Part shown: positions 53,233 to 61,599 of the stretch, one piece after another
Layout: the number at the start of each line of letters is the position of its first letter
How positions within the stretch are numbered: position 1 is the stretch's first letter
DNA from: CAIWHR01 sp040007035
Lineage (GTDB): Bacteria > Pseudomonadota > Gammaproteobacteria > Burkholderiales > Casimicrobiaceae
DNA: 64,000 nt
Reading direction: 5' to 3'
Assembly (NCBI GenBank): GCA_040007035.1
Contig: JBDTVU010000003.1
Span: 12,757 to 76,756, forward strand
Notes under the pieces: generated by a model
Seen by the model: only the letters and a program-made list of their open reading frames with translations
Databases searched by the model: none
Told to the model about the DNA's origin: nothing
Made by a program: the position numbers and the translations under genes

Positions 53233-54957
53233 ATGGCTGTCAACCGGATGTTCCGCACCTGCCCGTCGACGGGCCTCGTCTACCACGAGCCGGCGGAGAA
53301 ACTGATCCGCTGGAACGCCGTCGCCGGCGTCGTGTCGCTGCTGATCGGCGGCATTCTCGCGCTGCTGGTGACGACGACGCGCTGGCAGGCGATCCACCTG
53401 CTGTCGCCAGACTGGTTTTACCTGGTGCTGACCGCGCATGGGCTCAACATGCTCGTGTTCTGGATCATCTTCTTCGAGATCGCCGTGCTGTATTTCTGCG
53501 CGTCGACGCTGCTGCGCTGCCGGCTGGCGGCGCCGGGGATGGCGTGGCTGGGCTTCATACTGATGGTCTCCGGCGCGATCCTCAACAACTACTCGGTCAC
53601 CCGCGGCGACTCGTCGGTGATGTTCACGTCGTACGCGCCGATGGGTGCGCACCCGACGTTCTACCTCGGGCTGATCCTGTTCGCCGTCGGCGCGCTGATC
53701 GCCTGCTTCGTGTTCTTCGGCACGCTGGTGGTGGCGAAGAACGAGAAGACCTACCGCGGCTCGGTGCCGCTGGTGACGTTCGGCGCCGTCACCGCGGCGA
53801 TCATCGCCGTGTTCACGATCGCCTCCGGCGCGATTATCCTGATCCCGACGTTCCTGTGGTCGGTCGGCCTGATCGACCACATCGACTCGCTGATGTACCG
53901 GACCGTCTGGTGGGCGTTCGGCCACAGCTCGCAGCAGATCAACGTCGCCGCCCACGTCTCGGTGTGGTACGCGATCGCGGCGATCGTGTTCGGCGCCAAG
54001 CCGATGTCGGAGAAGGTGTCGCGGACCGCGTTCCTGCTCTACATCTTCTTCCTGCAGCTCGCCTCGGCGCACCACCTGCTCGCCGACCCGGGCCTGACGT
54101 CGAACTGGAAGATCTTCAACACCAGCTACGCGATGTACCTCGCCGTGCTGGCGTCGATGGTCCACGGGCTGACGGTGCCGGGCTCGATCGAGGTCGCGCA
54201 ACGCGAGAAGGGCTACAACAAGGGGCTGTTCGAGTGGCTGCGCAAGGCGCCGTGGGGCAATCCGTCGTTCTCGGCGATGTTCATCTCGCTGCTGGGCTTC
54301 GGTTTCCTCGGCGGGATCTCCGGCGTGATGATGGGCACCGAGCAGCTGAACCTCATCATCCACAACACGATCTACGTGCCGGGCCACTTCCACGCCACCG
54401 TCGTCATCGGCACCACGCTCGCGTTCATGGGCCTCACCTACTTCCTGATCCCGACGCTGTTCCGGCGCGAGCTGATGTTCCCGGGGATGGCGAAGTGGCA
54501 GCCGTACGTGTTCGGCCTCGGCATGTGCGGGTTCTCGCTGTTCATGATGGGTGCCGGGACGCTGGGCGTGCCGCGCCGGCACTGGGACATCAGCTTCGCC
54601 GGCAACGCGCTGGGCCATGAGTTCCCGGGCACCGCGTGGCTGATGATGGGCCTGATGGGGGTGTTCGGCCTGGCGGCGATCGTCGGCGGCACCATGTACC
54701 TGCTGGTCACCGTCGGCAGCGTGTTCCTCGGCAAGAAGATCACCACACCGGACTTCGCGCACGTCAGGGCGCGCGACGGCATCGCGCCGGCACCGCAGCC
54801 GGTCGCCGTGGCGATCACCGCGCACGGCAGCAACATCGGCACCGCCGGATTCGTCGCGCCGGGAACGTTCGCGCTGGCGATGGTGTTCCTGGTGTCGTTC
54901 ATGCTGTACTACTTCGTCAACTGGAAGTACCTGTCGACGGTGTGGCCGCTGTCCTGA
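53233..54957 (+). CDS. B-type heme-copper subunit I without the active-site Tyr; probable NO reductase (annotated class: b(o/a)3-type oxidase)
   Basis: A 574-residue polytopic subunit. Heme ligands: His69 (LTAHGLNML), His385 and His387 (VPGHFHATV). CuB-type ligands: His231, His280 and His281. In oxidases the helix VI motif is H-P-x-V-Y, whose Tyr crosslinks to the CuB His; here it is HSSQQ, so Gln235 replaces Tyr. The alternative Tyr of cbb3 enzymes (six before the His pair) is Leu here. Loss of this Tyr is the hallmark of NO reductases. With NirS next door, no norCB in the window, and a CuA-SCO operon like norSY-senC of ammonia oxidisers, I infer NO reduction. Oxygen reduction is not excluded. 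Confidence 0.85.
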   Translation: MAVNRMFRTCPSTGLVYHEPAEKLIRWNAVAGVVSLLIGGILALLVTTTRWQAIHLLSPDWFYLVLTAHGLNMLVFWIIFFEIAVLYFCASTLLRCRLAAPGMAWLGFILMVSGAILNNYSVTRGDSSVMFTSYAPMGAHPTFYLGLILFAVGALIACFVFFGTLVVAKNEKTYRGSVPLVTFGAVTAAIIAVFTIASGAIILIPTFLWSVGLIDHIDSLMYRTVWWAFGHSSQQINVAAHVSVWYAIAAIVFGAKPMSEKVSRTAFLLYIFFLQLASAHHLLADPGLTSNWKIFNTSYAMYLAVLASMVHGLTVPGSIEVAQREKGYNKGLFEWLRKAPWGNPSFSAMFISLLGFGFLGGISGVMMGTEQLNLIIHNTIYVPGHFHATVVIGTTLAFMGLTYFLIPTLFRRELMFPGMAKWQPYVFGLGMCGFSLFMMGAGTLGVPRRHWDISFAGNALGHEFPGTAWLMMGLMGVFGLAAIVGGTMYLLVTVGSVFLGKKITTPDFAHVRARDGIAPAPQPVAVAITAHGSNIGTAGFVAPGTFALAMVFLVSFMLYYFVNWKYLSTVWPLS

Positions 54958-55043
54958 CTTTCGACCGGGCGCGCGGCGGCGGCTGATCCCGTCGCCGCAG
55001 CCCTCCACGGGACCCGAACAAGAACCCGGGAGCGAGGACCGAC

Positions 55044-55964
55044 ATGGGACATGGCAACGAGGCAACGATGACGACGCAGACCGATAAAGGCGCCCGCGCC
55101 GGCGGGCTGCGTCTTTTCTTCGACCTGTTCAAGCTGCGGATCGGGCTCGTGATCGGCTTCACCGCCGTCGCCGGCATCGCGGTGACGCCGGGGCCGTCGC
55201 TGCCCGGCTGGCAGGTGCTGGCGCTGGCGCTCGCGGTGACAATGGCCTCCGCCGCGGCCGGCGCGTTCAACCAGTACGTCGAGCGCGACATCGATGCGCG
55301 GATGGGGCGCACCCGGCGCCGGGCGTTCGTCACCGGGCGGCTGAAGCACGGCCCGGCGTGGCTGGCGACGATCGTCGCGATCGGCGCTGCCGGCGTGGGC
55401 CTCGCCGCATTGGCCGTCAACGTGCCGGCGGCGATCTACACGTTCCTCGGCGCGTTCACCTACGGCGTCGTCTACACGGTGTGGCTCAAGCGCCGCACCT
55501 GGCTCAACATCGTCATCGGCGGGCTGGCCGGCAGCTTCGCCGTGCTCGCCGGCGCCGCGGCCGTCACACCGGAGTCGCTCGGTGTGTTGCCGTTATCGTT
55601 TGCGGTCGTGCTGTTCCTGTGGACGCCGCCGCATTTCTGGAGCCTCGCCATCGCGTATCGCGACGACTACGTGGCGGCGAAGGTGCCGATGCTGCCGGTC
55701 GTCGTCGGCGACGAACGTGCCGCGCGCGCGGTGCTGGCCGGCGCCGTGCTGCTGGTCGCCGCATCGCTGGCGCCGGCGCTCTACGGCATGGGCGCGATCT
55801 ATCTCGCCGGCGCGGCCGGCGGCGGCGCGTACCTGCTGCACAAGAGCGTCCGCCTCGCACGCAACCCGACGCGCGACGCGGCGATGATCAACTTTCACGC
55901 ATCGCTGATCCAGTTGACGCTGCTCCTCGTCGCCGCGATCGTCGACGCCTCGCTGCATGCGTGA
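55044..55964 (+). CDS. ctaB: Protoheme IX farnesyltransferase (heme O synthase)
   Basis: A 306-residue UbiA-family prenyltransferase with about nine helices. The first Asp-rich motif is NQYVERDIDARMGRTRRRAF, and the second region reads WTPPHFWSLAIAYRDDY. It makes heme O for the neighbouring enzyme or for CtaA. A GGGAGCGAGGACC ribosome-binding site supports ATG 55044. The last 8 bp overlap the SCO gene. Confidence 0.94.
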   Translation: MGHGNEATMTTQTDKGARAGGLRLFFDLFKLRIGLVIGFTAVAGIAVTPGPSLPGWQVLALALAVTMASAAAGAFNQYVERDIDARMGRTRRRAFVTGRLKHGPAWLATIVAIGAAGVGLAALAVNVPAAIYTFLGAFTYGVVYTVWLKRRTWLNIVIGGLAGSFAVLAGAAAVTPESLGVLPLSFAVVLFLWTPPHFWSLAIAYRDDYVAAKVPMLPVVVGDERAARAVLAGAVLLVAASLAPALYGMGAIYLAGAAGGGAYLLHKSVRLARNPTRDAAMINFHASLIQLTLLLVAAIVDASLHA

Positions 55965-56802
55965 CCCGCGTTCGGGGATCGATCCCAACACGCTGCTGCT
56001 GGCAGCGCTGCTGGGGCTCGTCCTGTATCTGGTCGCCGGCGCGCTGTTCGCGCAGGCGCTGCCCGCCGGCACCGCGCTCGACTCGCGGGAGGCGCTGAAG
56101 GTTTCGCAGGCCACCGTCGGCCGTTCGCTCGGTGACTGGACGCTGCAGGACCGCGACGGCCGGCAGGTGCGCCTGGCCGAATACCGCGGCAAACCGCTGG
56201 TCGTCCAGTTCATCTACACCGGCTGCTTCCAGGTCTGCCCGACGACGACGAAGTTCCTCGGCCGCGCCGTCGACGAAGCGCAGCGTGCGCTCGGCGCCGA
56301 TGCGTTCCGCGTGGTCACTGTCGGCTTCAACCTGCCGTTCGACACGCCGGCGGCGATGCGCGAGTTCCGGCAGAAGCAGGGCATCGACGCGGCGAACTGG
56401 GAATTCCTCGCCGGCGACGCCGCGACGATCGACGGCCTCGCCCGCGATGTCGGCTTCGTCTGGACTCCGACGGCGGCCGGCTTCGACCACCTGACGCAGG
56501 CGACGATCGTCGACCGCGACGGGCGCGTGTTCCGCCAGCTCTACGGCGAGTCGTTCGAACTGCCGATGTTCGTCGGGCCGCTGAAGGAACTCGTCACCGG
56601 TGCGCCGGCCCCGGCGCAGGACCTCGCCGGCCTGTTCGATCGGGTGCGGATCCTGTGCACCGTCTACGACCCGCGCGCGGGCAAGTACCGGCTGAACTAC
56701 GGCCTGTTCATCGAGATCGCCGTCGGCCTGACGGTACTCGGGGCCGTCGCCTTCTACCTGACCGGCGAGTGGCGCCGCCATCGTGCCACGCGCACGGCCT
56801 GA
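55957..56802 (+). CDS. SCO1/SenC family copper chaperone with N- and C-terminal membrane helices
   Basis: A 281-residue protein. One N-terminal helix (about 11-33) is followed by a thioredoxin-fold domain with the copper motif CFQVCPT (Cys90, Cys94) and a downstream His in FDHLTQ, then an unusual C-terminal helix (about 250-270, IEIAVGLTVLGAVAFYL). It delivers copper to CuA of subunit II. SenC genes accompany both ba3-type oxidases and norSY clusters. It is the last gene of the operon. Confidence 0.9.
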   Translation: MRDPRSGIDPNTLLLAALLGLVLYLVAGALFAQALPAGTALDSREALKVSQATVGRSLGDWTLQDRDGRQVRLAEYRGKPLVVQFIYTGCFQVCPTTTKFLGRAVDEAQRALGADAFRVVTVGFNLPFDTPAAMREFRQKQGIDAANWEFLAGDAATIDGLARDVGFVWTPTAAGFDHLTQATIVDRDGRVFRQLYGESFELPMFVGPLKELVTGAPAPAQDLAGLFDRVRILCTVYDPRAGKYRLNYGLFIEIAVGLTVLGAVAFYLTGEWRRHRATRTA

Positions 56803-56814
56803 ACCGGCCCGCGC

Positions 56815-56856
56815 TTGACCGGCGTCAACCCGGCCTCGGCACGGAGTGACTAGCAT
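56815..56856 (+). promoter_or_regulatory. FNR/DNR-type promoter of ubiUVT
   Basis: TTGAC-CGGC-GTCAA (56815-56828, eight of ten and perfectly palindromic) is centred 32 bp before TAGCAT (56851-56856). Transcription would start near 56863, 93 bp before ubiU. Confidence 0.6.
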
Positions 56857-56955
56857 CTTCAGTCTGCGGGCCCTGCCGTGGTTCGCGGTCGGCGTGCGCC
56901 TCGCACAACGACCCGCGGGCGCCGCGCCAGCCGCCTCCGGCACCTGCCGCCTCCG

Positions 56956-57969
56956 ATGACCGCTTCCCGACGCGTCGAACTCGTCTGCCCGGCCGGCACG
57001 CTGCCAGCGCTGAAGGCCGCCGTCGACCACGGCGCCGACTGCGTCTACATGGGCCTGAAGAACGAGACCAACGCGCGCAATTTCGCCGGCCTCAACTTCG
57101 ACGCCAAGGCGGCCGCCGAGGGCCTGCGTTACGCCCACGCCCGCGGCGCGCAGGTGCTGCTCGCGCTCAACACCTATCCGCAGCCCGCCGCGTTCTCCCG
57201 TTGGACCGAAGCGCTCGACTTCGCCGCCGACCTCGGTTTCGACGCGGTGATCGTCGCCGACCCGGGGCTGATGCGCTACGCGGTCGAGCGCCATCCGTCG
57301 CTGCGGCTCCATCTTTCGGTGCAAGCTTCCGCGACGACGCACGAGGCGATCAACTTCTACGTCCGCCGCTTCGGCATCCGCCGCGCCGTGCTGCCGCGCG
57401 TGCTGTCGCTCGCACAGGTCGAGCACGTCGTCGGCCACGCCGAATGCGAGATCGAGAGCTTCGGCTTCGGCAGCCTGTGCGTGATGGTCGAGGGCCGCTG
57501 CGCGCTGTCGTCGTACACCACCGGCGAGGGTCCGAACACCGTCGGCGCCTGCTCGCCGGCGAAGGCGGTGCGCTGGGAGACCACGCCGCGCGGCCTCGAA
57601 GTGCGCCTGAACGGCGTCCTGCTCGACCGCTATGCAGACAACGAAGCCGCCGGCTATCCGACGCTGTGCAAGGGCCGCTTCGCCGTCGGCGACGCGACGT
57701 ACTACGCGATCGAGGAGCCGACCTCGCTCAACACGATGGAGATCCTGCCGCAGCTCGTGCGGATGGGAATCGCTGCGATCAAGATCGAGGGCCGCCAGCG
57801 CAGTCCCGCGTACGTGGCGACGGTGACTCGCGTCTGGCGCGCCGCGATCGACGCGTGCACGGCCGATCCGGACACCTTCACCGCGCGCGACGCGTGGATG
57901 CACGAGCTCGCCGGCGTATCCGAGGGCCGGCAGACGACGCTCGGCGCGTACCACCGGCCGTGGAAATGA
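56956..57969 (+). CDS. ubiU: UbiU, O2-independent ubiquinone hydroxylation (U32 peptidase family)
   Basis: A 337-residue U32-family protein. Four cysteines (175, 182, 199 and 238) have the same spacing as the [4Fe-4S] ligands of E. coli UbiU, in GFGSLCVMVEGRCALSS, TVGACSP and YPTLCKG. With UbiV it hydroxylates the ubiquinone ring without O2 under denitrifying conditions. ATG 56956 begins the homologous sequence (MTASRRVELVCPAGTLPALK); the frame from 56878 adds an Arg-rich leader. Its stop overlaps the ubiV start (ATGA). Confidence 0.93.
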   Translation: MTASRRVELVCPAGTLPALKAAVDHGADCVYMGLKNETNARNFAGLNFDAKAAAEGLRYAHARGAQVLLALNTYPQPAAFSRWTEALDFAADLGFDAVIVADPGLMRYAVERHPSLRLHLSVQASATTHEAINFYVRRFGIRRAVLPRVLSLAQVEHVVGHAECEIESFGFGSLCVMVEGRCALSSYTTGEGPNTVGACSPAKAVRWETTPRGLEVRLNGVLLDRYADNEAAGYPTLCKGRFAVGDATYYAIEEPTSLNTMEILPQLVRMGIAAIKIEGRQRSPAYVATVTRVWRAAIDACTADPDTFTARDAWMHELAGVSEGRQTTLGAYHRPWK

Positions 57970-58883
57970 GTGCGACGCCGATGAAGATCGCGCTGGGCCC
58001 GGTGCTGACCTGTTGGGAAAAGGCGCATCTCGACGCATTTTACGCGGCGGCGTCGACGTGGCCCGTCGACATCGTCTACCTGGGCGAGGTCGTCTGCTCG
58101 CGCCGGCACGAATACCGGCTCGCCGACTGGATCGACGCGGCCGATGCGCTCGCCGCCGCCGGGAAAGAGGTCGTGCTGTCGGCGCAGGCGCTGATGGAGT
58201 CCGAGTCCGATCTCAAGACGCTGCGCCGGATCGTCGCCAACGGCCGCTACATGGTCGAAGCCAACGACATGGGCGCGGTCCACCTGCTCGCCGACCACGC
58301 GCCGTTCGTCGCCGGCCCGCATCTGAATGTCTACAACACGCCGACGCTGTCGCTGCTCTCCTCGCTCGGTGCGGTGCGCTGGGTGCCGCCGGTCGAGATG
58401 ACGCAGGCGTCGCTGGCGGCGATCCTCGCCCATGCGCCGGCCGGACTCGCCACCGAAGTCTTCGCGTGGGGCCGGCTGCCGCTCGCGTTCTCGGCGCGCT
58501 GCTTCACCGCCCGCCACTACGACCTGCCGAAGGACGACTGCCGCTTCGTGTGCGTTGCGCACCCGGACGGGCTGACGCTGGCGACGAAGGACGGCGAGCC
58601 GTTCCTGGTGCTGAACGGCATCCAGACGCAGTCGCACCGCGTCCACAGCCTCGTCGCCGCGTTGCCCGACCTCGCGCGGCTCGGCGTCGACGCGCTGCGC
58701 GTCAGCCCGCAGGCCGGGCACACCGGCGAGATCGTCGCCGCGTTGCGCGCGGCGCTGGACGGCCGCATCGCGCCTTCCGCCGCCGAGGCGACGATGGCCG
58801 CACTCTCTCCCGCGCCGCCTTGCAACGGCTACTGGCACGACCGGCCGGGACTCGACTACGTCACCGACGCCATTCCTGCCTGA
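57966..58883 (+). CDS. ubiV: UbiV, partner of UbiU in anaerobic ubiquinone synthesis
   Basis: A 305-residue U32-family protein with iron-sulfur cysteines at 44 (GEVVCSRRHEY), 179, 192 and 196 (FSARCFTARHYDLPKDDCRF, then VC), matching UbiV. It is translationally coupled to ubiU. The UbiUV heterodimer uses prephenate as oxygen donor in known systems. Confidence 0.93.
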   Translation: MSATPMKIALGPVLTCWEKAHLDAFYAAASTWPVDIVYLGEVVCSRRHEYRLADWIDAADALAAAGKEVVLSAQALMESESDLKTLRRIVANGRYMVEANDMGAVHLLADHAPFVAGPHLNVYNTPTLSLLSSLGAVRWVPPVEMTQASLAAILAHAPAGLATEVFAWGRLPLAFSARCFTARHYDLPKDDCRFVCVAHPDGLTLATKDGEPFLVLNGIQTQSHRVHSLVAALPDLARLGVDALRVSPQAGHTGEIVAALRAALDGRIAPSAAEATMAALSPAPPCNGYWHDRPGLDYVTDAIPA

Positions 58884-58907
58884 ACTCCTTTCGCCTGCGC
58901 CAACGCC

Positions 58908-59387
58908 ATGAACGCCTCCTCCGCGACCCCGCCCTCCGCCGCCATCCGGCCCGCTGCTTCGCGATCCGACGCATCGCGCTTCGAACTGCCCGCGTTCGTC
59001 CGCGCCGTCTGCACGCGATTGCCCGCATTCCCGCCGGCAGTCGCCTGCGCGCTGGCGCTGACCGCGATCGCGCCGCGCGTGCTGGGCCGCGACGCGCTCG
59101 CCGAAATCGACGGCAAGGCGTTCCGGATCGTCGTCCGCGACGCCGGCGCCAGCGTCGCCTTCCGGCTGCAGCGGACGTGGTTCGCGCCGCTCACGCCGTC
59201 CGCACCCGTCGACGTCGTCTTCGCCGCCACCGCCGCGGATCTGCTGCGGATGGCGACCCGCCGCATCGATCCCGACACGCTGTTCTTCGAGCGCCGGCTG
59301 ATGATCGAGGGCGACACCGAGACCGGGCTCAGGCTCAAGAACCTGCTCGACGCGGTCGAATTGCCGCGCTGGCTGGCGGGTCTTTGA
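58908..59387 (+). CDS. ubiT: UbiT, SCP2-fold accessory factor for anaerobic ubiquinone synthesis
   Basis: A 159-residue SCP2 sterol-carrier-like protein: EIDGKAFRIVVRDAGASVAF, then DVVFAATAADLLRMATRRID and FFERRLMIEGDTETGLRLKN. UbiT is the O2-independent counterpart of UbiJ and binds the quinone intermediates. It follows ubiV by 24 bp. The ubiUVT order and the FNR-type box upstream are consistent with anaerobic induction. Confidence 0.9.
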   Translation: MNASSATPPSAAIRPAASRSDASRFELPAFVRAVCTRLPAFPPAVACALALTAIAPRVLGRDALAEIDGKAFRIVVRDAGASVAFRLQRTWFAPLTPSAPVDVVFAATAADLLRMATRRIDPDTLFFERRLMIEGDTETGLRLKNLLDAVELPRWLAGL

Positions 59388-59402
59388 CGGGAGCGGATCG
59401 TC

Positions 59403-59444
59403 TTGATGCACATCATTCCGCAACGGGGCGTGCACCTCTAGAGT
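59403..59444 (+). promoter_or_regulatory. FNR/DNR-type promoter of the cytochrome b fusion genes
   Basis: TTGAT-GCAC-ATCAT (59403-59416, nine of ten) is centred 32 bp before TAGAGT (59439-59444). It would start transcription near 59451, leaving a leader of about 200 nt before ATG 59655. No gene is seen in the 59388-59654 gap. Confidence 0.65.
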
Positions 59445-59654
59445 CGACGCGCTATCCTGCTTTCCCCCGGCTTCGGCGCCCATGCCTCGGTTCGTCGCCG
59501 GGTTTTTTCTTCGGGCCCGCCGCGCCCTCCGACCCGCGGAGCGCGGCGGGCGCCGGCAGACCGCGATGAATCCCCGTCTTCTTCCGCCTTTCCCGACCGC
59601 CGGATTGCGATTTGCGCGCACCGCGGCGTCGAGCGTGCCAAGCGCGTGCCGACC

Positions 59655-61589
59655 ATGCTGAAGCTCGTCCAGCACGCGGGCCAGGCGGCGTTCCTCACCG
59701 CCGAGCGCCTGTTCAACCGCGTGTTCGGCGACGCGCTGAACCCGTTCTACTACCTCGGCGCGATCGCCTACTACCTGCTGTGGGTCGTTGTCGTCAGCGG
59801 CCTCTACCTCTATATCTTCTTCAAGACCGGCGTCCACGAAGCGTACGACTCGGTCGAGGCGCTGACGCACGGCCAATGGTGGGCGGGCGGCCTGATGCGC
59901 AGCTTCCACCGCTACGCGTCGGACGCGATGGTGCTGGCGATGGTGCTGCACCTCGTCCGTCACTTCATGTTCGACCATTACCGGAGCTTCCGCTGGTTTT
60001 CGTGGATCTCCGGCGTGATCCTGCTGTGGCTCGTCTACATCTCCGGGATCAACGGCTACATGCTGCCGTGGGACAGCACCGCGCAATTCGTCACCGTCGC
60101 CACTGCCGAGTGGCTCGACTGGCTACCGGTGTTCAAGGGCGCACTGATCCGCAACTTCATCACGCCGGACGCGGTCAACGACCGGCTGTTCTCGCTGCTG
60201 TCTTTCGTGCACATCGGCCTGCCGCTCGGCGTGCTGGGCCTGCTGTGGATCCACACCCAGCGGGTGCCCGGCGCGAAGACGCATCCGCCGCGGCCGGTCT
60301 GGATCGGCGTGACGCTGGCGCTGCTCGTGCTGTCGCTGGTGAAGCCGGCGCTGTCGGGCGCGCCCGCCGATCTGGCGGCGGCGCCGACGACGATTCCGTT
60401 CGACTGGTTCTACCTCGCGGTCTACCCGCTGCTGTACGCGTGGTCGCCGGGCGGAATGTGGGCGACGGTCGGCGGGCTGACTTTGGTCCTGGTCGTGCTG
60501 CCGTGGCTGCCGCCGAAGCGCGCGGGCAAGGACGACCTGCACCTGATGGTCCGGCCCGACAACCGGATCATTCCCGCCCGCCCCGGCGAGACGATCCTCG
60601 AGGCAGCATTGCGCGAGGGGATCCACTTCCCGTACGAATGCCGCAACGGCGGCTGCGGCGAGTGCAAGTGCAAGGTGCTCTACGGGCCGGTCGAGCAGGG
60701 GCCGTGCCAGGAATCGGTGCTGACGGCGGCGGAGCGCGCGCAGGGGATGGTGCTCGCGTGCAGCGCGGTGCCGCTGTCCGACGTCGAGCTCGAGTACCTG
60801 CCAAAGTCAATGCCCGGCGGCCTCCGCGCGCGGGAATACACGGCGACCGTCGTCGCGATGGAGCGCGCCACCGACGACGTGATGATCGTCCGGCTTCGCT
60901 GCATCGGCGAGGCGCCGCGCTTCTACGCCGGCCAGTACATCAACATCCTGCTCGACGGTGGCGAGCAGCGCAGCTTCTCGTTCGCCACCGCGCCGCACGT
61001 CAACAACGAGATCGAGCTGCAGGTGCGGCTGATCGCGGGCGGCAAGTTCACCACCCACGTGTTCACGGCAATGAAGGTCGGCGACAAGCTCCGCTTCGAG
61101 GGCCCGCTGGGCTCGTTCTTCCTGCGCGAGGACTCCGACAAGCCGATCATCTTCGTCGCCGGTGCGACCGGCTTCGCGCCGGTGAAGAGCATGGTCGAGC
61201 ACGCGTTCCACATCGGGATGAAGCGCAAGATGCTCCTGTACTGGGGCGTGCGCTCGCGCCGGGATCTCTATCTGCCCGACCTGCCCGCGCAATGGGCGGC
61301 CGACCATCCGAACTTCCGGTTCGTGCCGGTGCTCTCCGCGCCATTGCCCGAGGACCACTGGACCGGCCGCACCGGGCTCGTCCACGAGGCGATCCTCGCC
61401 GATTTCCCCAACCTCGCCGGCCACCAGATCTACGCCTGCGGCTCGGTCAAGATGATCGAGGCCGCGCACCCGGCGTTTTCCGCGCACGGCATGAGCCAGG
61501 ACGACTGCTTCTCCGACGCGTTCCGGCTGACGCCGCACCTCGCCCGCAAGGCCGACGCGGCCGACATGGTAAAACTCGGCGGCGCGTAG
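59655..61589 (+). CDS. Cytochrome b (b6-like) fused to plant-type ferredoxin and flavin/NAD(P) reductase
   Basis: A 644-residue fusion. Residues 1-300 are a diheme b-type cytochrome: His85/His99 and His186/His200 are spaced 14 apart in helices B and D, as in cytochrome b6, with GYMLPWD after helix C. No PEWY quinol motif and no Rieske gene are present. Residues about 305-390 form a [2Fe-2S] ferredoxin (CRNGGCGECKCKV, then LACSAVP). The last 240 residues form an FAD/NAD(P) reductase (RSFSFATAP; FVAGATGFAPVKSM; YACGSVKMIEAAHP). It should move electrons between the quinone pool and NAD(P)H. A comparable cytochrome b fusion was noted, as I recall, in the Accumulibacter genome. ATG 59655 and GTG 59646 are both possible starts. 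Confidence 0.9.
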   Translation: MLKLVQHAGQAAFLTAERLFNRVFGDALNPFYYLGAIAYYLLWVVVVSGLYLYIFFKTGVHEAYDSVEALTHGQWWAGGLMRSFHRYASDAMVLAMVLHLVRHFMFDHYRSFRWFSWISGVILLWLVYISGINGYMLPWDSTAQFVTVATAEWLDWLPVFKGALIRNFITPDAVNDRLFSLLSFVHIGLPLGVLGLLWIHTQRVPGAKTHPPRPVWIGVTLALLVLSLVKPALSGAPADLAAAPTTIPFDWFYLAVYPLLYAWSPGGMWATVGGLTLVLVVLPWLPPKRAGKDDLHLMVRPDNRIIPARPGETILEAALREGIHFPYECRNGGCGECKCKVLYGPVEQGPCQESVLTAAERAQGMVLACSAVPLSDVELEYLPKSMPGGLRAREYTATVVAMERATDDVMIVRLRCIGEAPRFYAGQYINILLDGGEQRSFSFATAPHVNNEIELQVRLIAGGKFTTHVFTAMKVGDKLRFEGPLGSFFLREDSDKPIIFVAGATGFAPVKSMVEHAFHIGMKRKMLLYWGVRSRRDLYLPDLPAQWAADHPNFRFVPVLSAPLPEDHWTGRTGLVHEAILADFPNLAGHQIYACGSVKMIEAAHPAFSAHGMSQDDCFSDAFRLTPHLARKADAADMVKLGGA

Positions 61590-61599
61590 ACAGGAAATC

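Noticed and set aside
53233..54957. Plain b(o/a)3-type cytochrome c oxidase assignment
   Set aside because: The fold and operon fit that label, but the catalytic Tyr is absent at both known positions. I kept the label only as the annotation class.
57702..60086. 794-residue minus-strand open frame
   Set aside because: Antisense to ubiUVT and the cytochrome b fusion. No ribosome-binding site or recognisable domain.
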